From Streptomyces hygroscopicus (GTDB taxonomy: Bacteria; Actinomycetota; Actinomycetes; Streptomycetales; Streptomycetaceae), in NCBI RefSeq assembly GCF_026168105.1, contig NZ_LBMW01000036.1, forward strand, positions 1 to 64,000: 64,000 bases of DNA. Direction: 5' to 3'. The notes beneath the pieces were generated by a model, which did no database searches, had not been told where the DNA came from, and worked only from the letters and a program-made list of their open reading frames with translations. Positions 1 through 8,564 of this stretch are shown here, piece after piece (position 1 is the first letter of the stretch; every line of letters begins with the position of its first letter). The position numbers and the translations under genes were made by a program.

Positions 1-1
1 C

Positions 2-178
<177 letters not shown>

Positions 179-193
179 CCCGGGAGGTGAGCC

Positions 194-1084
194 GTGCCAC
201 GCGTCTGCGATCTGCTCGCCGCCGGCCTGAGGTCCTACTCCTTCGAGTTCTTCCCGGCCAAGACCGAGAAGGGCGCACACCGACTGTGGGAGTCGATCCG
301 CCGGCTCGAACCGCTCCAGCCCACCTTCGTCTCGGTGACCTACGGCGCCGGCGGATCCTCCCGGGACCGCACCGTCGAGACGACCCGGCGCATCGCCCGG
401 GAGACCACCCTCACCCCGGTGGCGCACCTGACCGCCGTCCAGCACTCGGTGGCCGAGCTGCGCCATGTCATCGGGTCGTACGCGGAGGCGGGCGTCCGCG
501 ACATCCTCGCGCTGCGCGGGGACCCGCCCGGTGACCCGCAGGGCGAATGGCGGCGGCATCCCGAAGGCCTCGACCACGCCGACGAATTGGTGCGCCTCGT
601 CCGCTCATGCGGTGACTTCGGCGTCGGTGTGGCCGCGTTCCCGGAACGCCATCCGCGCTCCGCCGACTGGGAGAGCGAGATCCGGTACTTCCGCCGCAAG
701 TGCGAGGCAGGGGCCGGCTACGCGATCACCCAGATGTTCTTCCAGGTGGAGGACTACCTGAGGTTGCGTGACCGGCTGCACGCGCACGGCTGCGACATAC
801 CGGTGATCCCCGGGATCATGCCCGTCACACAGGTCCGCCAGGTCGAGCGGATGGCACAGCTGAGCAACGCCGTCTTCCCGCCGCGGCTGGCCGCGCGGCT
901 CCACGCCGTCGAGGACGACCCCGAGGCCGTACGCCGGATCGGTGTGGAGTACGCGGCGGACATGTGCGAGCGGCTGCTCGCCGAGGGCGCGCCCGGACTG
1001 CACTTCATCACGCTGAACCAGTCCACCGCGACCCTGGAGATCTACCAGGGCCTCGGTCTTGCGGGGCAACGGGAGGCGGCGTGA
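194..1084 (+). CDS. metF: Methylenetetrahydrofolate reductase
   Basis: A 296-residue protein, the normal length for bacterial MetF. It reduces 5,10-methylene-THF to 5-methyl-THF with FAD and NAD(P)H, feeding methionine and SAM synthesis. FEFFPAKTEKG near the N-terminus, TYGAGGS, the LALRGDPPGD loop and ITQMFF are family hallmarks. The GTG start is chosen because GGGAGGTGAG lies just upstream. The stop overlaps the next start as GTGA, so translation is probably coupled to the FAD hydroxylase. Together with the upstream ahcY end, this looks like a methyl-recycling pair placed beside a biosynthetic cluster; that reading of the context is inference. Confidence 0.95.
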   Translation: MPRVCDLLAAGLRSYSFEFFPAKTEKGAHRLWESIRRLEPLQPTFVSVTYGAGGSSRDRTVETTRRIARETTLTPVAHLTAVQHSVAELRHVIGSYAEAGVRDILALRGDPPGDPQGEWRRHPEGLDHADELVRLVRSCGDFGVGVAAFPERHPRSADWESEIRYFRRKCEAGAGYAITQMFFQVEDYLRLRDRLHAHGCDIPVIPGIMPVTQVRQVERMAQLSNAVFPPRLAARLHAVEDDPEAVRRIGVEYAADMCERLLAEGAPGLHFITLNQSTATLEIYQGLGLAGQREAA

Positions 1085-2625
1085 GCGACACGGATCCGCC
1101 GGTGCTGGTGGTGGGGGCGGGGCTCACCGGTCTGGCGGCCGGCGCCCTGCTGGCCTGGCACGGAGTGCCCGTGCGGGTCGTCGACCGGCGGCCGTCCCAG
1201 TCCCGGCACCCCCGGGCCCGGGGACTCCACCCCCGGGCCATGGAGGTCATGCGCCGGCTCGGCGTGGAGGAGACCATACGGGCCGCGCCGTCCGCGGTGG
1301 CGCTGGCGCGCAACGACACCGTCATCACCACGACGTCGCTCGCCGACCGGGAGCTCGCCCGGCTCGACGCCGGCTACTTCATGGGCGCGCAGCGGAAGGT
1401 GGGAGGGCTGTCGCCCACGGGGTGGTGCCAGTGCCACCAGGCCGAGGTGGAGCCCATCCTGCGGGCGCGGGCACTGGAATTGGGCGCCCGGGTGGAACAC
1501 GGCGTCGAGATGACCGACTTCCGTCAGGACGACCGCGGCGTGGAGGTGACCTTGAAGCACACCGCCGACGGCACCGGCGAGACCGTGCGGGCGAGCCATC
1601 TGATCGCGGCGGACGGCGCGCGCAGCGGTGTCCGGGAGCGGCTGGGCATGCCGTTCGAGGGGAGCGGGCCGTTCGGCAGGTTCGTCAACATCCACTTCCG
1701 CGCGGACCTGTCGGCGGCGCTGAACGGCCGCCGCTTCATCATGGCGTACATCCGCAACGAGCACGTCAGCGCGGGGCTGATGCCGCTGGACAACCGCTCC
1801 TTCTGGCTGCTCCACCTCGTCCTCGGCCCCGACGACGACGCGCGCCCCTCCGCCGAGCGGTGCCGCAAACTCGTGCGCGCCGCGGCGGGCGTCCCGGAGC
1901 TGGACGTCGACATCCTGGGCATTGCCCCGTGGGAGGCGTCGGCGCGGGTGGCCGCCCGGTTCCGGGAAGGCCGCATCCTGCTGCTCGGGGACGCGGCCCA
2001 TGTCATGCCGCCCACCGGCTCCTTCGGGGCGAACACCGGCATCCTCGAGGCGCACAACCTCGCCTGGAAGCTGGCCGCGGTCCGTGCCGGGCAGGCGTCC
2101 GATGCGCTCCTTGACACCTACGACGGCGAGCGGCGGCCCGCCGCGGCGGCCACCGTCCAGCAGGCCGTGCTGCGCAACCGGGACCGCCAACGTCTGAACG
2201 AGACGCCGGGCGCGCGGCCCGACCCGCGGATCCGGCCCGACGCGGTGGTCTGGTTCGGCTCCGACTACGCCTCCGGCACCGGCCGCTGGGCCGACCTCCC
2301 GGACGGCCGTCCCGGCACCCGGGCCCCGCACGTGCCGTGGCCCACTGCCGGAGCGGACGGTTCCGTGCTCGATCTCTTCGGCCCCCGTTTCGTCCTGCTC
2401 ACCGGGCCGGAACCGGCCGACAGCGGCTGGCGCCCGGCCGTGCAACGGCTGCCCCTCGACGTTCACGCACTCCCCGGCACCAAGGCGTGCGCCGCGTACG
2501 GCATCACGCCCGACGGCGCGGTCCTGGTCCGCCCCGACGGGTATGTGACCTGGCGGTCCCGGACAGCCGTGCCGGCACCCACGGCGGCCGTGGCCGGCGC
2601 CCTGGCCGACGTACTGCACCCCTGA
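1081..2625 (+). CDS. FAD-dependent aromatic polyketide hydroxylase
   Basis: A 514-residue class A flavoprotein monooxygenase of the PgaE/RdmE/OxyS type. GAGLTG near residue 11 is the FAD Rossmann loop, AADGARSGVRE is the DG motif that contacts FAD and NADPH, and GRILLLGDAAH followed by PPTG is the GD motif. The last ~100 residues fit the thioredoxin-like domain typical of these enzymes. The family hydroxylates or Baeyer-Villiger-oxidises polycyclic aromatic intermediates in the cytosol. The GTG start overlaps the metF stop by 4 bp. An in-frame upstream extension inside metF is rejected because it would overlap metF by about 120 bp. It converges on the next operon across a strong terminator hairpin. 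Confidence 0.9.
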   Translation: MSDTDPPVLVVGAGLTGLAAGALLAWHGVPVRVVDRRPSQSRHPRARGLHPRAMEVMRRLGVEETIRAAPSAVALARNDTVITTTSLADRELARLDAGYFMGAQRKVGGLSPTGWCQCHQAEVEPILRARALELGARVEHGVEMTDFRQDDRGVEVTLKHTADGTGETVRASHLIAADGARSGVRERLGMPFEGSGPFGRFVNIHFRADLSAALNGRRFIMAYIRNEHVSAGLMPLDNRSFWLLHLVLGPDDDARPSAERCRKLVRAAAGVPELDVDILGIAPWEASARVAARFREGRILLLGDAAHVMPPTGSFGANTGILEAHNLAWKLAAVRAGQASDALLDTYDGERRPAAAATVQQAVLRNRDRQRLNETPGARPDPRIRPDAVVWFGSDYASGTGRWADLPDGRPGTRAPHVPWPTAGADGSVLDLFGPRFVLLTGPEPADSGWRPAVQRLPLDVHALPGTKACAAYGITPDGAVLVRPDGYVTWRSRTAVPAPTAAVAGALADVLHP

Positions 2626-2647
2626 CGGGCGACGGAACGGACGGCAA

Positions 2648-2686
2648 GGCGCCCTCCCCCCGGCGGCACAAGGGGGGAAGGGCGCC
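2648..2686. terminator. Bidirectional hairpin terminator
   Basis: GGCGCCCT plus a C run (2648-2661) pairs with a G run plus AAGGGCGCC (2672-2686), with one mismatch. It lies between the convergent FAD hydroxylase and the dehydrogenase at 2698, so it can stop both transcripts. Confidence 0.75.
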
Positions 2687-2697
2687 CGAGTTCCGTA

Positions 2698-3561
2698 CTA
2701 CTTGTGGTGTTCGACGATGACGGACGCGTCCTTCGCACCGTCCCCGGCCGCCACCACCGCCGCGAACCGCTCTCGCACCACGTCCAGCACTGGCAGTTCC
2801 AGCCCGCTTTCAAGGGCGGCCTGCGTGGCGATCCGGATGTCCTTCTCCATCAGGTCCGAGCGGAAGAAGGCCGGTTCGTACGACCCCTTCAGCATCAGGC
2901 CGGCCCGGAAACGCATCACCACGGAGGCGAACCCGGACTCCGCGATGGCCGAGATGACCCGGTCCCGGTCGAGGCCGGCGGCGACCCCGTAGGCAACCGC
3001 TTCGGCCATCGAGGCGACCTGGGCGCCGAGCAGGAGGTTCAGGATGAGTTTCAGGCTCGTCGCCGTGCCCGGTGCGCCCAGGTGTACCACCTGGGTGCCG
3101 ATCGCCTCCAGCACGGGCCGGACCTCGTCCAGGTCTTCCTCGGCCCCCGAGACGAACACCCGCAGTTCGCCCTTTCGGGCCTGGAGGGGATTGCCCACCA
3201 CACACGCCTCGACGCGCCGCAGTCCCTTCTCGGCCAGCCGCCGAGCCGCCTCCCGGGCATAGCCGGGGGAGACGGTGGAGGTGTCGACGACGAGCGACCC
3301 GGGCTCCAGCACGGGGACGACCCGTCCGAACAGCACCTCTTCGACGGCCTGTTCGTGGCTGAGGCTCAGCACGACGACCCCGTGCCCCTCGGCGGCCTGC
3401 TCCGGCGAGTCGGCGCCACGAGCTCCGGCCCGCACCAAAGGATCCGCCTTCTCGGCGGTCCGGTTGAACACGGTGAGCCGGTAGTCGCCCTCCAGCAGCC
3501 TGTGCGCCATCCCGCTGCCCATGGCTCCGAGGCCGATGAACGCCAGTTGACGGTGGTCCAT
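2698..3561 (-). CDS. NAD(P)-binding beta-hydroxyacid dehydrogenase-family protein
   Basis: A 287-residue protein of the 3-hydroxyisobutyrate/6-phosphogluconate dehydrogenase family. FIGLGAMGSGMA (residues ~8-19) is the N-terminal Rossmann motif. DTSTVSPG is the substrate loop, and GTATSLKLILNLLLG carries the conserved Lys region of the catalytic helix. The usual GGxxGA segment is changed here (ACVVGNPLQAR), so the substrate may differ from simple hydroxyacids. It is the last gene of the minus-strand polyketide operon, 32 bp after the ABM gene. A reductive tailoring step, or an imine-reductase-like role, is possible; neither is proven by the sequence. Confidence 0.8.
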   Translation of the reverse strand: MDHRQLAFIGLGAMGSGMAHRLLEGDYRLTVFNRTAEKADPLVRAGARGADSPEQAAEGHGVVVLSLSHEQAVEEVLFGRVVPVLEPGSLVVDTSTVSPGYAREAARRLAEKGLRRVEACVVGNPLQARKGELRVFVSGAEEDLDEVRPVLEAIGTQVVHLGAPGTATSLKLILNLLLGAQVASMAEAVAYGVAAGLDRDRVISAIAESGFASVVMRFRAGLMLKGSYEPAFFRSDLMEKDIRIATQAALESGLELPVLDVVRERFAAVVAAGDGAKDASVIVEHHK

Positions 3562-3593
3562 GACAACTCTTCTCCTTCGTTACGGGGCGCGCC

Positions 3594-3905
3594 TCAGTAC
3601 GCGGCGTCCACCTCGAACACGGCGAACGGCGCGACGGTGCGCGTGTCCCGGTACGGCCGCAGGGGCGCGGTGTCCTGACGGTGGTCCGTGCCCTGCTCCC
3701 ACTTCAGGAAGGCGGCCATGGACTCCCACCGGCTCATCACCGCGAGCGCGGTGGGATCCGCCGGGTTGCGCAGCAACTCGTTGCCCAGTAGTCCGGGCAC
3801 GCCCGCCATCCGTTCGCTGACCCGGTGGTAGGCGGCCCGGACCGCGGCGAGCTGCTCGTCGTCGTACGCGGCCTGGTAGACGAGGACGCGGACCTCAGCC
3901 GGCAC
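3594..3905 (-). CDS. Antibiotic biosynthesis monooxygenase (ABM) domain protein
   Basis: A 103-residue single-domain protein with the ABM/dimeric alpha-beta barrel pattern: a first strand (VRVLVYQAAY), a central helix and NPADPTALAVMSRWESMAAFLKW, where the W-x-S/D-x-x-A-F block is typical. Relatives such as ActVA-Orf6 and TcmH are cofactor-free monooxygenases that oxidise anthrones or phenols to quinones. It overlaps the preceding ABM gene by 11 bp. The pair may form a heterodimer or act in sequence (inference). Confidence 0.8.
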   Translation of the reverse strand: MPAEVRVLVYQAAYDDEQLAAVRAAYHRVSERMAGVPGLLGNELLRNPADPTALAVMSRWESMAAFLKWEQGTDHRQDTAPLRPYRDTRTVAPFAVFEVDAAY

Positions 3906-4215
3906 GGCCGACCGCCCTGCCCTCGATGCGCTCGACCAGTTCCATGGTGTGGAACGAGCCGTTGCGGCGGAACGGGTGCAGTGTCGCGCGGTGCTCGAGG
4001 TGAGCGGGGCTGTTCTCGAACTCCCGGAACTGCTTCTCGTCCACCCAGTCGCTGACGATGTAGTAGGTGCTCTCCTCGCCGGTGGAGCGGGACAGGGACT
4101 GGCCGAGGCTGGCCGGGTGGCCGGTCACGGCGTCGCTGCCCTCGCGCCAGACGCGCTCGAAGTCGGTCTCCCGGCCCGGCTCTATCTCCATACGGAGCAT
4201 CACCCGGAAGGTCAT
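3895..4215 (-). CDS. Antibiotic biosynthesis monooxygenase (ABM) domain protein
   Basis: A 106-residue protein beginning TFRVMLRMEIEPG, followed by a helix and TYYIVSDWVDEKQFREFENS, then a C-terminal FRRNGSFHTMELVERI strand. This is a compact dimeric alpha-beta barrel of the ABM type found in many aromatic polyketide clusters. The start overlaps the SDR stop as TGATG, so it should be translationally coupled. A WhiE- or TcmH-like cofactor-independent ring oxidation is likely; a purely structural or cyclase role cannot be excluded. Confidence 0.8.
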   Translation of the reverse strand: MTFRVMLRMEIEPGRETDFERVWREGSDAVTGHPASLGQSLSRSTGEESTYYIVSDWVDEKQFREFENSPAHLEHRATLHPFRRNGSFHTMELVERIEGRAVGRAG

Positions 4216-4967
4216 CAGGAGATCCCCCCGTCGACGCCGATGACGTTGCCGGTGACATACCGGGAAAGGTCGCTGGCGAGCCAGAGCACCGCGCCCGCCA
4301 CCTCGTCCGGAGTGCCGAGCCGGCCGAGGGCGGTCTTCGCTCCGTAGCGCTCGGCCATGAGGGTGCGCTGCTCCTCGGGCAGGGCGTGGAAGTTCTCGGT
4401 CTCGATGACCCCGAGGGCGATGACGTTGAACCGTATGCCCTTGGGGCCGAACTCCTTGGCGAGCGAGCGGTTCAGGCCCACCAGCGCCGCCTTGGTCGCG
4501 GTGTAGTGGGCGCGCAGCGGGATGCCGGCCTCCACGGCCCGGGAGCCGATGCTGACCACCGACGAACCCGCGCCGAGCAGCGGCAGGGCGTTCTGGATCA
4601 CCAGGTGGGCGCCGGTGACATTGGTGGTGAAGATGCGCTGGAACTCCTCCAGCGGCAGCTCGGCGTACGGGATGTGGCTGATCGCGCCGGCGTTGTTGAC
4701 GAGGAGGTCGAGCCGCCCGTGACGGTCCTTGACCTGCTCCAGCAGGCCGGCGACGTCGGACGGTTCGGTCAGGTCGGCGCGCACCACTGCGTGGTCACCG
4801 CCGGTCTCCTTCAGCTCGGCCTCCAGGGAGGCGACGTAGTCGCTCTCGCGCTGGTAGCAGGTGACGACGTCGACACCGGCCCGGGCCAGGGCGAGGACGA
4901 CGCCTCGGCCGACGCCTCGGGTGCCGCCGGTGACCAGGGCCTTCTTGCCCTGCAGTGCGAGATCCAT
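4215..4967 (-). CDS. SDR-family polyketide ketoreductase
   Basis: A 250-residue classical short-chain dehydrogenase/reductase of the FabG type. TGGTRGVGRG near residue 14 binds NADP(H), NNAGA is the stabilising motif, and Ser (SIGSRA) with YTATK supplies the catalytic Ser-Tyr-Lys. The C-terminal NVIGVDGG is FabG-like. In type II polyketide clusters such enzymes reduce a keto group of the nascent chain or a later quinone. It sits between the anthrone-oxygenase-like gene and two ABM genes in one minus-strand operon. A second SDR at 10866 is of the same class. Confidence 0.9.
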   Translation of the reverse strand: MDLALQGKKALVTGGTRGVGRGVVLALARAGVDVVTCYQRESDYVASLEAELKETGGDHAVVRADLTEPSDVAGLLEQVKDRHGRLDLLVNNAGAISHIPYAELPLEEFQRIFTTNVTGAHLVIQNALPLLGAGSSVVSIGSRAVEAGIPLRAHYTATKAALVGLNRSLAKEFGPKGIRFNVIALGVIETENFHALPEEQRTLMAERYGAKTALGRLGTPDEVAGAVLWLASDLSRYVTGNVIGVDGGIS

Positions 4968-5035
4968 GATTCCTCCGCGGGTGGACGCGACAGTGACGTA
5001 CGAGCAGGTGGGTGGAGCGGGAAGCGAAACAGGAG

Positions 5036-5097
5036 GTACGGAAGGGACGGGTCGTCAGAGCAGTGCGTACGGAAGGGACGGGTCGTCAGAGCAGTGC
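5036..5097. repeat. 31-bp tandem duplication at the 3' end of the anthrone oxygenase gene
   Basis: Two back-to-back copies (5036-5066 and 5067-5097) of a 31-bp unit starting GTACGGAAGG and ending AGAGCAGTGC. The right copy contains the last codons and stop of the minus-strand gene at 5086. The left copy is a now non-coding duplicate with the same stop. It looks like a recent slippage event. Confidence 0.9.
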
Positions 5098-5541
5098 GCT
5101 CAGGGCCGCGCAGTTCACCACCAGAGCGGCGATGGTCAGCAGGCTGCGCCGACGGTTCCAGGCGCCCCAGGAGCGGCGCGGGTCCGTGAAGTCCGCCGGC
5201 AGGTTGTCCGGGTCGAGGGTGCGCATCCACCGGTTGACTGGGGCGTTGCGCGTGACCGAGATGACGGCCGTGGCCGTGGCGAGCGCGCCGGCCACGGCGA
5301 ACGCCGCCCGCGCGGCCGGCTCCGGCGCCAGGAACGCCAGGCCCACGTCGCAGCCGACCGTGCCGACGAGGCACAGCGGCATCGCCGGGTCGTAGCGGGT
5401 GCCGAAGAACGCGTGGGCGTGTACGTACCGGTCGACGGGCAGGGAGGCCAGATAGGGGAAGCCGCCAAGCTGCGTGCCGAACAGCACCCCGGCCGCCAGC
5501 CCGTTCAGCAGCAGCACCAGGGGAGTGAGCAGGGCCAGCAC
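5086..5541 (-). CDS. DUF1772 / anthrone oxygenase-like membrane protein
   Basis: A 151-residue protein with four hydrophobic stretches (about residues 1-20, 50-70, 78-98 and 135-150), a conserved N and P (TRNAPVNRWMR) and a C-terminal WGAWNRRRSLLTI segment. This matches the DUF1772 family, whose members include noncatalytic-cofactor anthrone oxygenases in polyketide clusters. It would act at the membrane on a polycyclic phenol or anthrone. It starts 10 bp after the aromatase/cyclase stop. A paralogue of almost equal length (150 residues) lies at 10028. Confidence 0.8.
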   Translation of the reverse strand: MLALLTPLVLLLNGLAAGVLFGTQLGGFPYLASLPVDRYVHAHAFFGTRYDPAMPLCLVGTVGCDVGLAFLAPEPAARAAFAVAGALATATAVISVTRNAPVNRWMRTLDPDNLPADFTDPRRSWGAWNRRRSLLTIAALVVNCAALSALL

Positions 5542-5551
5542 GAGCTCCTCC

Positions 5552-6016
5552 TCAGCGGACGGCCGAACGTGCGGCGGCCTCGACCTTTTCCTTGATCAGG
5601 GCCATCTGCACCTTGGTGTTGCGGTTGAGGTGCTCGGTCATCGCCTCGTCCGTGGCCGGGGCCTGGGGCTTCATGTGGAAGTCCTGGACCCAGCGCATCC
5701 GGACACCACCGCCCGGCTCCTGCGTGTACTCCCAGTAGATCTTCATGTACTCGAACGGACCGGTCTCCACCCGCTCCGCGTGCACGGTACGGCTCTGTGC
5801 ATCGGCGGTCCGCCGGGACACCCAGCTCCAGATCTGTCCGTCCTCGTCCGGGTGCATCGTCAGACGGAAGACCACGGTGTCGCCGTCGTGCTCGAGCACC
5901 TCGGCGGAGGCGTACTCGCTGAACAGTCCGGGCCAGTTGGGAACGTCGTTGGTCATCCGCCACACCACGTCCATGGGCGCGTCGATGACGATGTGGTTGT
6001 CGGTGTGTCCAGCCAT
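5552..6016 (-). CDS. TcmN-type aromatase/cyclase (SRPBCC fold)
   Basis: A 154-residue single START/SRPBCC domain. MAGHTDNHIVIDAP, VWRMTNDVPNWPGLFSEY and the later WVQDFHMKP fit the WhiE-ORFVI/ZhuI/TcmN N-terminal aromatase-cyclase group. These proteins hold the poly-beta-keto chain in a helix-grip pocket and direct first-ring folding (C7-C12 or C9-C14) and aromatisation. It lies 29 bp downstream of the chain length factor, the usual place. A monodomain form without a fused methyltransferase is expected for spore-pigment and pentangular pathways. Confidence 0.92.
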   Translation of the reverse strand: MAGHTDNHIVIDAPMDVVWRMTNDVPNWPGLFSEYASAEVLEHDGDTVVFRLTMHPDEDGQIWSWVSRRTADAQSRTVHAERVETGPFEYMKIYWEYTQEPGGGVRMRWVQDFHMKPQAPATDEAMTEHLNRNTKVQMALIKEKVEAAARSAVR

Positions 6017-6045
6017 CGTGAGTGCTCCTTGCGTTGTCGTCGCGG

Positions 6046-7278
6046 TCAGCGGCCCAGCACCAGGGCCGAGGTGAAGCCCCCGTGGCCGCGCGCCAGCACC
6101 AGGGCGTGCCGCAGCGGCAGCTCCCGGGGCGCGCCGGTCACCAGGTCGATCTGCAGCCCCGGGGCGGGCCGCCGGGTGCCGACGGTGGGCGGGACCACAC
6201 CGTCGCGCAGCGCGAGCAACGCCGTCGCCACGTCGAGGGGTGCGCCGCCGCCGTAGAGCCGGCCGGTGAGCGTCTTCGGTGCCGTCACGGGCACCGCCGA
6301 CGGCCCGAAGACGGCCGTGATCGCCTCCGCCTCGTCACGGTCGTCGGCGGGCAGTCCGGCAGCGTCGGCGAACACCACGTCGATGTCCCCCGGGGCCAAC
6401 CGGGCCGAACGCAGCGCCTGTTCGGCGACCCGGCGCAGTACCCGGGGCCGCCCCGAGCCGGCCGGCGGGTCGAAGCCGGCGGCGTGGCCGAGCACCCGTC
6501 CGTAGCCCGGCAGAGCACCGCGGGCCTCGGCGGCCCCGGCACTCTCCAGCACGAGGATCGCCCCGCCCTCGCCGGGCACATGGCCGCGCGCCTCGGCGTC
6601 GAACGGCAGGTAGGCCCGTTCCGGGTCGGTGGCCGTGGACAGCTTCCCGGTGCTCAGCTGCGCGGTCAGGCCGTACGGGCACAGCGAGGCGTCCGTGCCG
6701 CCGGTGAGCACCAGCCGGGCGCCCCGGTCGGTGAGCCTGCGGGCCTGGGCGATCGCGTCGAGCCCGCCGGCCTGCTCACAGGCCAGCACACCGCACGGTC
6801 CGCGCATTCCGTGCCTGATCGACAGCTGGCCGGTGGTGGCCGCGTAGAACCAGGCGATCGACTGATAGGCGCCGACCCAGGACGGGTCGTGCTGGTACAG
6901 CGCCGTCATCTCCTTCTGCCCGAACTCCGTGCCGCCCGAGGACGAGGAGGTGACGACGGCCATCTCGTACTCGGGCAGTCCGGCCGGGTCGACGCCCGCG
7001 TCCGCGAGGGCCTCCTCGGCGGCGGCGAACGCCAGATGCGTCCAGTGGTCGGTCTGGGAGACCAGCCGGTTCGGCCGTACGGCGGTGGCGGCGTCGAAGC
7101 CCGGTACCTCGCCCGCGAGTTGCACCGGATACCCGGACGGGTCGAACCGGGTGAGCCGGCCGATCGCCGGTTTGCCGGCCAGGGTTGCCGACCAGTGGGC
7201 CTCCGTGCCGAGGCCCGTCGGCGCGGCGACGCCGATACCGGTGATCACCGGCGCCCCGGCGGGGGTGCTGACGGTCAT
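6046..7278 (-). CDS. Type II PKS chain length factor (KS-beta)
   Basis: A 410-residue ketosynthase homologue in which the catalytic Cys is replaced by Gln (ACEQAGG, Q169), the defining mark of KS-beta/CLF. It forms the heterodimer with KS-alpha and sets polyketide length. The segment before the dimer helix (VVTSSSSGGTEFGQ, residues ~108-121) is rich in small residues; this is compatible with a roomy channel, but length cannot be deduced with confidence. The start overlaps the KS-alpha stop by 4 bp (ATGA), the usual coupling that keeps a 1:1 ratio. Confidence 0.97.
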   Translation of the reverse strand: MTVSTPAGAPVITGIGVAAPTGLGTEAHWSATLAGKPAIGRLTRFDPSGYPVQLAGEVPGFDAATAVRPNRLVSQTDHWTHLAFAAAEEALADAGVDPAGLPEYEMAVVTSSSSGGTEFGQKEMTALYQHDPSWVGAYQSIAWFYAATTGQLSIRHGMRGPCGVLACEQAGGLDAIAQARRLTDRGARLVLTGGTDASLCPYGLTAQLSTGKLSTATDPERAYLPFDAEARGHVPGEGGAILVLESAGAAEARGALPGYGRVLGHAAGFDPPAGSGRPRVLRRVAEQALRSARLAPGDIDVVFADAAGLPADDRDEAEAITAVFGPSAVPVTAPKTLTGRLYGGGAPLDVATALLALRDGVVPPTVGTRRPAPGLQIDLVTGAPRELPLRHALVLARGHGGFTSALVLGR

Positions 7279-8564
7279 GTCCCGCTCCTTCCGGCCGCGG
7301 CGGCCGCCGAGCCGGGGCGCGCCAGCAGCATCGCGGTCTGGAAGCCGCCGAAGCCGCTGCCCACGCTCAGCACCACGTCCATCGCGTGCTCACGCGCGGT
7401 GCGCGGCACGTAGTCCAGGTCGCACTGCGGGTCCGCGTTGTGCAGGTTCGCGGTCGGCGGGACGACCTGCCGGTCGAGGGCGAGGGCGCAGGCCGCCACC
7501 TCGATGGAGCCGATCGCGCCCAGGGAGTGGCCCACCATGGACTTGATCGAGCTCACCGGGATGTCGTAGGCGTGCGCGCCCAGGCTGCGCTTGAACGCGG
7601 CGGTCTCGTGCCGGTCGTTCTGCTTGGTGCCGGAACCGTGTGCGTTGACGTAGCCGACGTCCGTGGGGTTCAGCCGGGCCTGGTCCAGGGAGACCCCGAT
7701 GGCTTCCGCCATCTCCCGCCCGTCGGGCTTCAGTCCGGTCATGTGGTAGGCGTTGCTGCGGCCGGCATAGCCGGCGACCTCGGCGTAGATCCGGGCGCCG
7801 CGCCGCTCGGCGGCCTCGCGTTCCTCCAGCACCAGCACCGCCGACCCCTCGGCGAGCACAAAGCCGTCCCGGTCCCGGTCGAAGGGCCGCGAGGCGTGCT
7901 CGGGGTCGCTGTTGTGCGGGGTCGTCGCCTTGATCGCGTCGAAGCAGGCCGAGGTGATCGGGGACAGCGGGGCGTCGGTGGCGCCGGCCAGGGCGACGTC
8001 CGCGCTGCCCTCCTCGATGAGCTGGACGGCGTGCGCGATGGAGTCCAGGCCGGAGGTGCATCCGGTGGACACCAGCGCTACCGGGCCCTCGGCGCCCACT
8101 TCCCACGCGACCTCGGCGGCCAGTGTGCTCGGCACCATGTAGCCGTACAGGTGCGGCACGCCGTACTCGTGGTCGACCAGCCACTTGCGGCCGCGGTCGC
8201 TGAGGATGACGTACTCCTCCTCCAGGCCCATGGTGCAGCCCACGGCGCTGCCGATGCTCACCGCGACCCGTTCGGGCTCCAGGTCGGCGAATTCCAGCCC
8301 GCTGTCGAGGACCGCCTCACGGGCGGAGACCACGGCGAACTGGGCGGCGCGGTCCATCCGCCGCACCTGCCGCGGCTCCAGGCCCGCGGCGATCGGGTCG
8401 AAGTCGACCTCCGCGGCGACCTGGGAGCGGAAGAGGGCCGGGTCGAACAGGGTGATGCGCCGGGTGGCGGTGCGCCCCTCGGCCAGCAGCTCCCAGAACG
8501 CCTCCCGGCCGACCCCGCCCGGTACCACGGCGCCGACACCGGTGATGACGGCACGTCGGCTCAC
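7275..8564 (-). CDS. Type II PKS ketosynthase alpha (KS-alpha)
   Basis: A 429-residue ketoacyl synthase with nucleophile Cys169 in STGCTSGLDS, a His in VNAHGSGTKQND and a second His in SMVGHSLGAIG, completing the Cys-His-His triad. It performs decarboxylative Claisen condensations of malonyl-ACP with the CLF partner. It is coupled on both sides: its start overlaps the cupin stop by 4 bp and its stop overlaps the CLF start by 4 bp. The order cupin, KS-alpha, CLF, with a TcmN-type cyclase downstream, copies the whiE layout (ORFs II-III-IV-VI) except that the ACP is moved to 11636. Confidence 0.97.
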   Translation of the reverse strand: MSRRAVITGVGAVVPGGVGREAFWELLAEGRTATRRITLFDPALFRSQVAAEVDFDPIAAGLEPRQVRRMDRAAQFAVVSAREAVLDSGLEFADLEPERVAVSIGSAVGCTMGLEEEYVILSDRGRKWLVDHEYGVPHLYGYMVPSTLAAEVAWEVGAEGPVALVSTGCTSGLDSIAHAVQLIEEGSADVALAGATDAPLSPITSACFDAIKATTPHNSDPEHASRPFDRDRDGFVLAEGSAVLVLEEREAAERRGARIYAEVAGYAGRSNAYHMTGLKPDGREMAEAIGVSLDQARLNPTDVGYVNAHGSGTKQNDRHETAAFKRSLGAHAYDIPVSSIKSMVGHSLGAIGSIEVAACALALDRQVVPPTANLHNADPQCDLDYVPRTAREHAMDVVLSVGSGFGGFQTAMLLARPGSAAAAAGRSGT

